From the NCBI GenBank assembly GCA_036346255.1, contig CM070617.1, forward strand, positions 8,783,501-8,847,500: a DNA stretch of 64,000 bases. The letters are read 5' to 3'. Source of the DNA: Ampelocalamus luodianensis. Taxonomy: Eukaryota > Streptophyta > Magnoliopsida > Poales > Poaceae. Positions 43,790 to 55,635 of this stretch are shown here, piece after piece. Below the pieces are notes generated by a model that saw only the letters and a program-made list of their open reading frames with translations, was not told where the DNA came from and did no database searches. The position numbers and the translations under genes are program-made. Every line of letters begins with the position of its first letter. The first letter of the stretch is position 1.

Positions 43790-44620
43790 TGGATGGGGTT
43801 GTTGTGGCTTTAGGTGATTTCGAACATACAAGGCTTGTTAGTGTTATATGGCGATGGTCTCGTATGGGCCGGACTCGATGGGTTGGACCTATCGAGATGC
43901 CAGTACAAGGTGGTCCGAGCGAAGGGGCTCGATGCGATGAATATTCACGAGCTTCGAAGCTGCATCCGGAGGGAGTTTGTTACGGAGGCAACGACGAAGA
44001 AACTTATGATCGAGGGGATCACTACACGAATGACGTGTGGGAGCTCGTTAAGGTGGCTGTAAGCGTAGCATAGAGCCAGTACATGCAGATTGCCTCCCAA
44101 CGTGAGGCGGCTATTTACGGGAAGCCGATGGTGTACGCGAATTTCGTACGCAGGGCGCCGGGAAACCTTGATGATATCAGGGCCTCTACAAGCGGGCAAG
44201 CGTATCCTAAGCCTGAAGACAACAGCATGGAATGTGTTGTCTTGGATGGAAGATTCACGCATAATTTTGTATGAAAATGAGGGGTGGAATTATGGTGGTC
44301 ACCGCATTGACTGCCACGAGTGTCTACCGGACCAGCCTTTGGGGTTGGAGTCTGACGAGAACGTCGAACAAAGTTCGGATGGTAGCGACAAGGACGCACA
44401 CTAGCCCGGTGGTCCAATCAGGGGAATTGTGTCATCGGAGGTGGCTTACGTGGTATTGAGACTTGATGATATCGCAGTACGTTCGCTCATATTGCCACAA
44501 GAAGAAGGCTCCCACTAGGGGGTTGATGTCGACACCCTCTTAATTGGGCAGCGCTTCCCTAACAAGGTGGTTGTGCAACAAGCTATAGCACGTTACGCCT
44601 TGTCCATCAATGGCAACAAG
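43790..44620 (+). pseudogene. MULE transposase N-terminal remnant
   Basis: Frame segments read CQYKVVRAKGLDAMNIHEL with IRREFVTEATTKKLMIEGIT (43890-44030) and, near 44530-44615, VDTLLIGQRFPNKVVVQQAI followed by RYALSING. The latter is the MuDR-type N-terminal motif (G-x-F-x-x-K-x-x-V-x-x-A-I-x-x-Y). The zinc finger and catalytic core are absent and frames are broken, so the element is a deletion derivative. Confidence 0.7.
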
Positions 44621-44756
44621 CTAGGTGGCGTCCGGGGAGGGCCTGCCACACGGTGGCCGTGCGATAGGGGGCATTTCTGTAAAATTTTTTGAAGTGGGTT
44701 ATTCTTATAAATACGTTTTAAAAAGGTGCTAATACAGACAAAAATTCTTTGATGGC

Positions 44757-45102
44757 GGGGTAACTGTGTGCTAACTGTGCCAGTTTCCTGCATCTTAAAT
44801 CGAGCCATGGGGAAGTGGGGATCGGCTCGGTGTCTGTCTCATCAAACAATACGAGATTTCGGTCGAGATAGCTGATGGTCGTAACCGTACTGCGGGTTTG
44901 CATACCCCCTTTTTTAACGGAGAGACAGAGAACTGTCCTTTATATTAATTAAGTAGAGTAAAAAATAAAAATAAATAACACTAGCCGCAACGTAGAAACA
45001 ACCCAAATGGAGAAGAACTATATCTGGAATGCCTAGTAGCATCGTAACACCAACACCAAGGCTAGAGGCGAACACCATCAAGCAAACAGCATAACACCCC
45101 TG
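44757..45102. other. Intergenic, no recognisable gene
   Basis: A plus-strand A-rich patch follows 'ctttatattaattaagtagag' near 44938. This could be the end of an unrecognised retroelement. Nothing firmer can be said. Confidence 0.35.
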
Positions 45103-45383
45103 TGTTGAAGTATAAGTGAATTATCCATCTTTTGTCATAAGCTTAAGCTTTTAGGTGAACTGATTGGTGTATACAACTCGGTATGGTATCATAGCTAAGA
45201 GGTCTTGAGCTCAAGACTTGGTTGGTACAAGTAAAGAAAGAATAATTGTAACCCACTTTCATTCCACGTCTTAGGCTTAAGGGGGCCTACATGCGAGGGG
45301 GGTGTTGAAGTATAAGTGAATTGTCTGTCTTCCAACATCAGCTTATGCTTTTAGGTGAACTCGTTGGTGCATGCAACTCAATA
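45103..45383 (+). mobile_element. SMART-like miniature LTR retrotransposon, 281 bp
   Basis: Two 81-bp direct repeats (45103-45183 and 45303-45383) begin 'tgttgaagtataagtgaatt' and end 'caactc-ata/gta'. The first is followed at once by 'tggtatcatagc', one base from the tRNA-iMet primer site TGGTATCAGAGC. The second is preceded by a purine-rich 'gcgagggggg' tract. The 119-bp interior codes for nothing. Size and layout match the SMART class (about 0.3 kb) described in grasses. No clear target duplication was found. Confidence 0.8.
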
Positions 45384-46363
45384 TTCTGACACACGCAAAA
45401 CACACACAACTAAGGGAAGGGCAACACCCCTCACCACCTAACACACCGAAGCTTTGAACTAGTTATCAGGCTATATAGTGCAGAGGATCACTAATGCACG
45501 AAGCTTGAGAGAGAAGAATAGAAATAAAGGCAAAGTGAATCCATGCACTCACATGACAACTAGCAAGCAACTTCAGAAAGAATTGGGTGAGGAAGCGGCC
45601 CCTCCCCTCAACGACGACGGTAGAAGATGCGCAGACGAAGTCGACAACTCTGACCCCTCTCCACCTCCTCCCACGCGGCTCATCGATGGTGGCCTGCTTG
45701 TTCTCGGATCTGGACCAACTGCTATACACAGGGCCTCTAGGACGGTGGTCGTCTTACGCCTCAAGAGGATAACTTTATACAAATTTTGCAACTTGAACTA
45801 TCCAATTTGGAGTTCAGATGCAAAAGATATGAATTTTTGAAGTTTAAACCTAAATATGCAATTTAAATGAATTTACTGAATTATTCTTCTAAAGGAAAAT
45901 CTATTTACTGCGCAATGCTGACGTCAGCGAGGGATTTTCGGAATTTAAAGGAATTAAAATAATTCCCGGACATGTGGCCCCACGTGTCATAGACACAGTC
46001 TATGTGGACCAGTCCACGGCTCTTTGGCTCGGGAGGCAGTGTTGACGCGGTTGAGGTGGATGCCACGTGAGCAGCCATGTGGGTTCTGGCGCCGAGGTGG
46101 CGCTGACCTGGCGCTTGCGTGGCAAGGCCACGTAGGCACGATGCCGTCGGTGCCCCGATGAGTGGCTCGCCGGCGTTCTACGCCGCGGCGAGCCCTACGG
46201 GTGTGTGCAAAACGAAGAGGGGAGCAGAGCGAACTAGTGGGTTACCAAAACGGCGGCGGAGCGTGTCGGAAAGGTCGTCGGCGACGGTTTGAGGTCAACG
46301 GCGGCGAAGGTGTTCCCGAGGTCTTTTGGCGAAGTGGGTGGCAGCACCGGCTTCGCAACGACG
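45384..46363. other. Intergenic, possibly LTR-derived at its right end
   Basis: Open frames at 45466-45840 on both strands have no domain. From about 46000 the GC-rich sequence runs on into the duplicated LTR block and may be its U5 or leader side (minus orientation). Confidence 0.4.
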
Positions 46364-48709
46364 AGGCGATGACGACGGTGTCGACAAAGAGGGCGGAGGG
46401 GCTCCGGTGGTGGCGCAAACGAGCTTGAAGCCTTCACGGTCGCCGGAGAAGAACCTCAAAATCCAGGCGCTACGAGCAGGAAGGAGGGATGTGGGTGGCG
46501 GCTATGTGTTGTGGAGGTTGAGGCGGTCCTGGTGCCTCCTTTTATAGGGCGAGGGCGTGGCCGGTGCTTCGTAGGGCGCAAGAAGGTTCGCGCGGTCACG
46601 GCGGCGAGAATTAGGGGAATTAGGGCGCCGGGATGGAAGGTGATGGCTGTGTCGGGGGCGGAGAAGATCCGGGGTTTAAATGCGCGCGTAATCGTGGGAT
46701 TTAGATCGGGATTTCACAGAGTTTTGGAAGGTCCAAGCCCGCATCAATGGCGGACGTGCGGTGAAGAAAAGGAAATAGCAGCGGGAAGAAAGGAAGGTAG
46801 ACGACGACGCGGGCCCATTGGATTTTGATCGTACGGTGGACAAGGGTGGGGCGAAGGGGTAAGTGCAGTAGATGCGCAGCTGTTGAATTTTAATCCAACG
46901 GTCGTGATAGATCGAGGGAGGGTGCGGGGAGTAGTTAAGTCACTGATGCACGTGAACCGTTGGATCTAGATCTGACGGTCCACACCCGTTGGGTTTTCGG
47001 GGTTCCGAACATCTCACGAAAGGTGGCCGTTGGATTTTGATCCAACGACTGATGTGGGTTGGTGCGGGCACGGGTGAGAGAAAGAGAGGGAGAGGCTAAC
47101 AATGGGCCCTGCTGTCAGCGAGAGGGAGATGCGCGGGTGGAGCGGGCCGAGTGGGCTGCGCGTGCGGGGGGGAAAAAGGCTGGGCCGGCGTAGGTTTCGG
47201 CCCAAACACTGTTTTGGGTTTTCTTTTGATTTCTCTAATTAATTAAATACTAATAATTGAATTAGGGTTTAGAATATAGTAGATTAAGTCCAAAATTTTT
47301 GAGAAAATTCACAGAAATTCTCTGGAGCATTTAGGACTTGAATAAAATATTTTCAACTATTATTTGGTAATATCTTTTGCAAATAAATTTGTTTAGCTTT
47401 AAATTGGTTAAGTAAAAGCTTTTAAAAATTTCAAAAAAAACCACAAAATAATTAAACTTTATTTTCAACTGGAATTTGAAATTTAGGTCATTACATAACG
47501 TGTCAATGGTTTTGCTCATGGGCCCACTATCATACACTCAAGCATACATACAAAGGCGATGACGACGGTGTCGACAAAGAGGGCGGAGGGGCTCCGGTGG
47601 TGGCGCAAACAGAGCTTGAAGCCTTCACGGTCGCCGGAGAAGAACCTCAAAATCCGGGCGCTACGAGCAGGAAGGAGGGATGTGGGTGGCAGCTATGTGT
47701 TGTGGAGGTTGAGGCGGTCCTGGTGCCTCCTTTTATAGGGCGAGGGCGTGGTCGGAGCTTCGTAGGGCGCAAGAAGATTCGCACGGTCACGGCGGCGAGA
47801 ATTAGGGGAATTAGGGCGCTGGGATGGAAGGTGATGGCTGTGTCGGGGGCAGAGAAGATCTGGGGTTTAAATGCGCACGTAATCGCGGGATTTAGATCGG
47901 GATTTCACCGAGTTTTGGAAGGTCCAAGCCCGCATCAATGGCGGACGTGCGGTGAAGAAAAGGAAAGAGCAGCGGGAAGAAAGGAAGGTAGACGACAACG
48001 CGGGCCCATTGGATTTTGATCGTACGGTGGACAAGGGTGGGGCGAAGGGGTAAGTGAAGTAGATGCGCAGCTGTTGGATTTTAATCCAACGGTCGTGATA
48101 GATCGAGGGAGGGTGCGGGGAGTAGTTAAGTCACTAATGCACGTGAACCGTTGGATCTAGATCTGACGGTCCACACGCGTTGGGTTTTCGGGGTTCCGAA
48201 CATCTCACGAAAGGTGGCTGTTGGATTTTGATCCAACGGCTGATGTGGGTTGGTGCAGGCGCGGGTGAGAGAAAGAGAGGGAGAGGCTAACAATGAGCCC
48301 TGCTGTCAGCGAGAGGGAGATGCGCGGGTGGAGCGGGCCGACGTAGGTTTCGGCCCAAACACTGTTTTGGGTTTTCTTTTGATTTCTCTAATTAATTAAA
48401 TACTAATAATTGAATTAGGGTTTAGAATATAGTAGATTAAGTTCAAAATTTTTGAGAAAATTCACAGAAATTCTATGGAGCATTTAGGACTTGAATAAAA
48501 TATTTTCAACTATTATTTGGTAATATATTTTGCAAATAAATTTGTTTAGCTTCAAATTGGTTAAGTAAAAGCTTTTAAAAATTTTAGAAAAATCCACCAA
48601 AATAATTAAACTTTATTTTCAACTGGAATTTGAAATTTGGGCTGTTACATAACGTGTCAATGGTTTTGCTCATGGACCCACTATCATACACTCAAGCATA
48701 CATACAAAG
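46364..48709 (-). repeat. 1.19-kb tandem duplication of LTR sequence (copy A 46364-47553, copy B 47554-48709)
   Basis: Both copies run from 'aggcgatgacgacggtgtcg' to 'ctcaagcatacatacaaa'. On the minus strand each contains an LTR start (TGTAATGACC at 47495; TGTAACAGCCC at 48649), and a TATA box 'ctataaaagg' (about 46539-46547 and 47730-47737). Copy B lacks about 38 bp present in copy A near 47150-47188. The duplicated unit also includes about 58 bp outside the LTR start, so it arose by DNA duplication and not by retrotransposition. Plus-strand open frames (46511-46828, 47597-48019) match each other only because of the duplication. Confidence 0.82.
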
Positions 48710-49558
48710 ATAAACAGGGGTGGCGGTAGAGCTTGGGCGGCGAGGGCAGCGCCGGCGGGAGGGTCGACGCTGGCGGACGAGCACGGGCGAAATGGACTGG
48801 GGGTGGCCGAGGTGAGCTCGTAGGCGATGGAGGCACAACAAGCGGTGGCCAGTGGCGGGCTGGGGTGGTTCGCGGCGGTCGGCCATGGAGGCGATGCGGC
48901 GACGCCGAAGTGGGGGGGGAGGTAAGTAGTGCGCTGGGGGTGCCGAACAGGTCTAGCGGCAAGAGCCGGCGGTGGCGCGATGGGAGCACCGTGGGGGCGC
49001 CACGGTGAGGGAGAGCCGGAGCGAGTTGTGGGGGAGAGGAGAGGGTAGTCCGGGGATGCACCATTGCGAGGGAATTGACCAGAGGCTTACCGGTGAGAAG
49101 AAGAGGTCGTGGCGGCGGGTTTGGCCGAGATCGGGGAAGAAGACGAGGTGCGGCTCTTCCTCCCGCCGCTACCCATTGTCTGCCGCCGCTTCGAATCGCT
49201 CATGAGCTCCCAGGCCTTCCTCGGCCTCCGCCGCGCCCACAGCCAGCTCTTGCCTCTCCATTTGCTGCATTGCAGCAGCTCCGTGTTCGCTCACGCGCGC
49301 GCCGTCGTGGTGGGCCGCGAGGTCTTCCTCGTCGGTCGGTCTCACTCACCGACGCGGCACGTGCGTGCGCGCCCACAACGACGACGAGGGAGGGGACGAG
49401 GAGGCAGCGGCGGCGGAGGGAGGAGAGACGAGGAGGCGGCGGCCAGGGAGGAGGGAGGTGGCGAGGGAGGACGTGGGTGGGGGGAGGCCACGACGCGAGG
49501 GTGGGGAGAGGCAGCGGCGTCGCCGACAAGGGAGGGGCGGCGCGGGCGGGGAGGGTGG
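48710..49558. other. GC-rich intergenic stretch, no supported gene
   Basis: Long frames are open on both strands because stop codons are rare in this composition. Bases 49145-49330 on the plus strand give an F-box/kelch-like looking string (SSQAFLGLRRAHSQLLPLH), but no domain could be supported. Confidence 0.4.
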
Positions 49559-52500
49559 TGGCGGCGCCCGTGTCATTACCCCAGGGGTAATCACACTTAG
49601 GTATACGGATTACTATTCGCTTGCTCGAGAGAACACTGCTCCAACGAATAGTAAGCCTTTACGAGAGTTAACGTGAGCGTAACAATAAAATAGAAACTGT
49701 ACTTTCTATTCCAGTTAGCCACGCAAGGCTAAGGTTCTTACATAGTAATTTACTAAGTCCTTTCGCTGCCTTTCTTGATCCATCGATCTTCTATTCGTTC
49801 CACGAGCATAACAGGACATCCACTTCGCGCGGCTTCTCGAACCAATGACCCCATCACCAGTGACCTTCCCGGTACCTGCAAGTCCTTCGTCCCACGCGGG
49901 ATAGTTTCCGGCCGGACTAGGATCTACAAAGGAGAATACTAGCAAGGTTGAGTACAAATTAATGTACTCAGCAAGCATTAATAGCAAAATGCATTGTATG
50001 ACTCATCTCTAATCTTGTCTTCATTTTCTAGCTCATCTCTGATTCTGAAAATACATAAATCCTTAAAACATTAGTTGACAAATTTTAATATTGAAGAGAC
50101 TACTAGTCACTCGGAGAGAGGAAAGACCCCTAGCGGTTCCCGTAGACTCCAATCCAGGAGACCGGCATGAATTTATAATTTGATATAGCACTGCGCAGGC
50201 TTGTACCACTTTACCTATAACTATTCTGAGCTCTATATGAGCTAGATCCATCGCATTTCCTTTGATGCGACTTCGAGTTCAGAATACAGAATATTTTCCA
50301 GGTTACGTGATTAAGTCTCCACCCACTATTTTCCGTCGGAGTTCGGTGTCCTAATTATTATGCGGCGCACCAGGGCTAAGTCCTCCACCGAGTTCCAATA
50401 ATGTTGGTTGGTGAAGGCTTCCGCGGCATCGATTTGATATAGCATGAGTAGATAGAGGGGAGTGGCGATCCACGCTCACCGCGGTTGCTTAGGGCGACTG
50501 CACGGCCGCCGAACTCCAAGAGGCCGCGGCTAGGTCAATCGTGGCGGCGGTGATCGAGGTGTTCCTCACGAGGCAGGCACGCACCGTGTGTCTCTTTGGC
50601 GAGTGGGGTTAGGGCTCTATACGCTTCAATTTGAAAATCCGCGAGCTTCGAGAGGTAGGGGCGGGTGAGCGGCGGTCTAGTGCGAAGAGGCGATCCGGCG
50701 CCTTTATCGAGCGGTGAGGTTCACCGTGGCGATGAGCTAGATCCATCGCATTTCCTTTGATGCGACTTCGAGTTCAAACTACTAGTCAATATTTTCCAGT
50801 TACGTGATTAAGTCTCCACCACTATTTTCCGCTATATGAGCTGTCCATCGAGCGCACCCGTAACGCTTTCCGTGTTACCTCCACCGAGTTCCAATAATGT
50901 TGGTTGGTCGGCTCTCGCGCCCCAACACTCCCCCTTGGTGCGACTCACTTCCTGCTCCCAACACTCCAATGTGCGTCCGTTGTGGAGAACATAATTACGT
51001 AACAAGGTAGAATTTTCTGCCCGTCGAAACGGGAAAATGGTTGGTACTCAAATACGATATCTGACCGAGTAAGAGTTTTGTTGGTCCTTATATTTTAACC
51101 ATATGTAAAGGGATCCCACCTCTTGCCCTCTCTCATCCTTGCCCCGGGCCCCCTTTACCAACCATAATATTACATCATCTTTCATTCATTCATCTTTCTC
51201 ATATCTTTTCCTTTCTTTCCTTTCTTTCATTTTCATAAACATTAAATGATTTGAGTTTTGAGAAATAGTTTTGATGCAATAAGTATATGATATAGTAATA
51301 TACTTTTTGCAGTTAAAATAGCTAGATTCATGTTCAAGAGGATCGCTTGCCTTCAGAACTATAGAAAAGGTCGTCGACGAAGAACTCCGCATTAACTACT
51401 CCTGTCGGCGTGGGATCGTCCTCTGTAACAAAGCGGTAGCACACACAAGGAAAAATAAATATACAACTGAATTTGGGTGATACTAGTAGTACATAGGTTA
51501 GTATATCCTAATTTGTTAGCACAATTTTAATTAAACAACATTTTCTGGGTCCTCGCTCCGCTAGCACTTCTCATGTACGATTTATCTACATCGACAACTA
51601 CGGAACCGAGCTGCCGAACAACACATCTATACGTCCTAAACTAGAATACCAAGTGCGATCACAACCATTAAGCAAATCACGCTCTCCAAATATGCATCTA
51701 CTTCTACCGAGATTTAATTAAGCGCAAAGCTAACTACCCTAACCCTAACCTTCTAAACCCCTCTCTCTCTCTCTCCTTACCTCTTCACTGCCTCACTCCA
51801 CCTCCCAGCCGAACTGACTCCTTCCCCTTTCTTCTGGCTTCCTTCTTCTACCTGCTGGTCCCAGATGCGCCGCCTCCTAGAGCCACCGGCTCTGGCTCCC
51901 TGTGGCTGGCGCCTCCTCCTGCAGTGCGTCGCCACCTCCCTCCTCTGCCTGCCTCACTCGAGCCACACCAGCCCGCCCCCTTCTGGCTTCCTCCCCTACG
52001 GCGCGGCCGAAGGCCAGCGCCGCCACCCCTGGCCCGATCGCCTCTGCTAGCGCCTTTAGCTTCGGCTCCTCTATGCCCCAACGCTGCCGGTCCCGGTGGC
52101 TCAACCGGCCCGACCTACGGCCGCCGGCCCTGGCCTCTCCTGCGCCTACACTTCCCCTTTCCCTAACCTTCCCTTCCTCTGCTATTACAGTTTTTGATTC
52201 ATGTAGAGCGCGCCTTAACTTTTTATGCTCTGATGATTTTGCTTTGTGATTGAAGATGCTCATGCATGAATGCTGTGATGGAGGTGGGAGGTGAACTACC
52301 ATTGGCTTCACTGAGGTATAAACTCCATATTCCTTTTCTAATCCTTCCCCCTACTGCTCTGTGATGAACCTTGATGCTCTGAGAGCTGTGATGCTATTGT
52401 GAGATGATCTAGGTGTGAATGATGTGTATGTGTAGCGCATGCTGATGAGGTGTAACTGAGGCTACCTCTGGTTGGGTTCTGGGATGGGAGATGGGGATGG

Positions 52501-53633
52501 CAGTGCTGGCCTCGAGCCGGTGCTCTTCTCCTCCTCCTTGGTGCTTGCAAGCAGGGATGTGAGGACTCTGAGCCCGCCTCTTTTCCTGCTTGTGCTCCCC
52601 TTCTCCTCCTCTGTGGGTGCTTGCTTGCTCTGCTGCCCTTGGTGTCTTGCGGTGGCTTGACCTTGAGGATGGCAGTGGGAGGCTTGGCTTACTGCTGGCT
52701 CTTGATTTGGGCAGTGAACCTCCTGGGGTTCTATGCTTTGTGTGGATGAGCTTGAGCCCTCTGTTGACCTTATATTGTGCTTGTGAGAATGGCTTGTGCT
52801 GTGTGGCTTTTGTGAGCAGAAGCCTCAGGTAGGGGATGTTTTACCGGGGAGGATAAGCTTGAGGAGGCGCTGTCTTTGGATGGATATTTACCGGTCGCCT
52901 CGGTGGTGGGTTAATGACCACTATGCCATTGCCCTAATCCTGATGGCTTTCACAGTGCAAGATTTTCGCTAGGGCTTTTTGGTCCATGGTTTGAAAATAA
53001 CTATACGTGGGTGCCCGATTAAATTAAACGCCGAGTGATGAGACCCATGGAAGTGACAAGTGCCGAATGACCTCGGGTGGTATGGATATCTTGTCGATCA
53101 AGAGGCCGACTAACTTCGGTTGGTCTGGGTATCTTGACGGTCAAGGGACCGATTGCTCAGGTTGCTTCGGGTATTCTACTGCACTTTGGGGAAAATCTAA
53201 CGACCACTTCCTTTATCCTATTACTCTTAGATACTGCTTTCAACTTGGCTCGCTAACCGTTTTCTGCATTCTTGGCGAGCGATGGCAATGGATCAAAGGA
53301 TGGTTCGATAGACTAGCGACCAACGGATGAGGATACAAGGAGGGCTACGGCAGAATGCATATAACATTTTATTATTGGATGCAAACTACTATGGGTTGTA
53401 AATATTTACAAGACAAATGATGAAATAAAATGATGAGGATGCACTGCTATTGTTCTATTGACTAGAAATGCAATGCTCACGCAACGAAACCCACTAAACC
53501 AACGCGCCGACGACAAAATAGAAGCTTAACGACGATCGCAATACTACCGTTAGCTTACTGCTAAGCCGAGATTAATTACCGCTAAAAACTGATTACTGAA
53601 AAAAAAGATTAGCTAATTACGCGGGTTCTCACA
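49559..53633 (-). mobile_element. Giant solo LTR, copy 2, minus strand (4075 bp)
   Basis: On the minus strand it starts TGTGAGAACCCGCG at 53633 and ends GACACGGGCGCCGCCA at 49559, like the copy at 19312-27434. Flanks ggtgg (49554-49558) and cgtgg (53634-53638) match at 4 of 5 bases. Inside are stretches shared with copy 1, including 'gttggtccttatattttaac' (about 51080) and 'cactcggagagagg' (about 50108). No gag, pol or second LTR was seen. ORFs at 51850-52320 and 52472-52832 have no domain. Confidence 0.75.
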
Positions 53634-54000
53634 CGTGGGTGGGGGGAGGTGGCGATGAGGAGGGAGGTGAGGCTGCAAGGGAGGGGACGAGGAGACGGCG
53701 GCGGGAGAGGGTGTGCGTGCGGGGAGGAGAAAATGAAGAGGAGGCAGCGGGGAGGAGGAGGAGGTGATTTGTCTGCTGAGGTGGCAAAGTACGATGACGT
53801 GGGTGCTAATGTGGATGCCACGTCAACGAAACTAGAGTGGTTTAGGGCGGAAGGGGGTAAAGTAAACGGTTTTGAGAGTTGGAGGTTGGCTCGTGTCTGG
53901 TTTTATAGTTTAGGTTGATTTTTGGACTTTTCAAATAGTTTAAGGTTGTAAAGTAGACTTTTTCTTCTCTTTTTGGAGTGAGTAGAACTAATCCTGTTCT
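53634..54000. other. Intergenic, possible end of an inverted-repeat element
   Basis: The stretch 53830-53990 has 'taaagtaaacggtttt' and 'aggttgtaaagtagac' words like the right arm of the element at 18600-19090. The first 130 bp are purine-rich. No gene. Confidence 0.4.
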
Positions 54001-54130
54001 CTTTTTTTTTAAGGAACCGGCAGAGCACCGCCTATAAAATTAACAGAGCAGAAGACAACAAAATTACACCAGGCTTGGAGGCCTAGAAAAAGAGGTTTAA
54101 GGTTTTAATTACACGTGACTCAAGTATTTT
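54001..54130 (-). mobile_element. 5'-truncated LINE 3' end
   Basis: On the minus strand the sequence 'aggcggtgctctgccggttc' is followed by 'ctt' and an A run (plus-strand T run at 54002-54010). This is a common 3' end of grass LINEs just before the poly(A) tail. Only about 120 bp remain. Confidence 0.55.
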
Positions 54131-55454
54131 GCCCCGGGCCCCCGGCTAGGACCAGAGTCTGCCTTCGTCCCTAATCTTTAGGGACAAGTTCAGGAGAAGG
54201 TCGATCTGCTATTAAAAATTCTAGCGTCGTATTCCTTACTGAATACTGATGTAATGTTACTGTAGTTGTCATGACTGTCGCGCGTCGACTGGTCCACAAC
54301 CACCTGATTTAATGTGCAAATCCTGCAACCAGTGACGATGCTGCCGTTACACAAATAGATCCGCAGCAGCAGCGTTCAACTATCAACAGCTCAACACGCG
54401 TACCATGCATGATGCGTGCACTCGGTCTACCGAGTCGATCTACGTACTCGTGTCTTTCTACAGGCCGAACACCATGCTTGACTCCATCGAGTACGGTTAG
54501 GGAGTAGTACTCGCTTCATGCCTGCATGCTTGCCCGCATGAAAAGAAGAAAAGCTTTCACGTTGGTGTGCCCACCCCTCGCAACCATGTAAGGCAACAGC
54601 TGCTTAGGCTTTAACAAGGCGTCTAACACTTCACTACACGGCTTGAAAAAGATGGTAAAAAAAAAAAGTGTAAGCGGCCACACAAAGGGTGTCCTCTAGA
54701 GATGATTCTCGTAGGCGGTATTTTAAAGGAAACTCCTTTGTCGACAAGAGTGGGCATCTCACCCCGTCTAAAATTTATATAGGAATAGAAAGTGTTTCCG
54801 AAAAAAAAATGCTAAGCTCGTTGAGCAGGCCGTATATAAAAATTACTTGCGTAACTAGCGGACTGGTGGTACGTGTGGTTGCATTAATGCCGAGCACATA
54901 CTGGAACACCCAACGACCACCGGCTTTGTATCCTCTATCAGCACAGAAGTCCACCAATACTATGCAAATTTTGCAAAAAACAGTATAGTAAAAAGTACTA
55001 TAGTTATTGATCTTGCCTTTCGTTTTTTTTTTTTTTTATTGAATGATGACGATCACTACACGATGTTATGCACCGTAGATCTTCGGTAGCTTTAACCCAA
55101 AGGATCTAAATCCTTAGTTGCAGACTGCAATATTGAATGATGACGATCACTATACGATCGGTAGCTTTAACCCAAAGGATCTAAATCCTTAGTTGCAGAC
55201 TTGCAGTGTAGTACTCCATCTCTGAAGCTAACCGGTGCTTACGAACATAACAAATATCGCAGCAACCGCTGGACCATTCTGTCTGATGTCAACGAGGACG
55301 AGAGTAGAAAGTAGCGAGGACAAGAGTAGAAAGCATTCATGGCGGTCAGTGTCTTAGGAGTTAGGGCGGCCAGTCAAACCCAAAATCGGATGCATCATGT
55401 ATTTAGGGCATATTTGGATGGTGCTTGGGGTAAGTTGTTTGAGTATTATACTTA
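54131..55454. other. Intergenic, no recognisable gene
   Basis: A short direct repeat containing 'agctttaacccaaaggatct' occurs at about 55089 and 55164. The small open frame at 54689-54988 has no domain. Confidence 0.4.
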
Positions 55455-55626
55455 AGGACTGTCTATTTATAAGTTGTCTGAAATTTTTTAAAATTTAAGT
55501 CACTTTATTGTGACCATTGGATTAATATATAATCATATGACACATCAATCTCTACACAAATTCAATGATAACAACAAGTGATTTAAACTTAAGAAAATTT
55601 CAGACGACTTAAAACTAGCAAGACTG
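55455..55626. mobile_element. MITE, 172 bp, with 8-9-bp target duplication
   Basis: Inverted ends 'aggactgtctatttataag' and (inverse of right) 'cagtcttgctagttttaag' are followed on both sides by 'tctgaaatttt'. The 9-mer 'ttatactta' flanks the element (55446-55454 and 55627-55635). It shares its core 'tgtgaccattggatt' with the element at 14218-14386. hAT or Mutator origin cannot be separated by this alone. Confidence 0.8.
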
Positions 55627-55635
55627 TTATACTTA

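Larger units (their letters stand above)
42577..44747 (+). mobile_element. Mutator-like element (MULE) with long terminal inverted repeats
   Basis: The outer 140-150 bp on each side are inverse copies: 'tttataagaataacctactt' on the left (about 42614) matches the inverse of 'gggttattcttataaatacg' on the right (about 44696-44715), and 'ggcaggccctcc' blocks also pair. The flanks tttgatagc (42568-42576) and tttgatggc (44748-44756) match at 8 of 9 bases, as expected of the 9-bp Mutator target duplication. The interior has a tandem-repeat field and a decayed transposase N terminus. Confidence 0.8.

Noticed and set aside
48684..49600. Multiple long frames on both strands that could be read as a gene
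   Set aside because: They reflect composition only. No conserved motif, no convincing exon boundary, and they are interrupted by a transposon edge at 49559.
51736..51750. 'ccctaaccctaacc' as an interstitial telomere repeat
   Set aside because: There are only about two units, of the 6-bp rather than the plant 7-bp type, and a similar A/G variant sits at the matching place in the other giant LTR copy.
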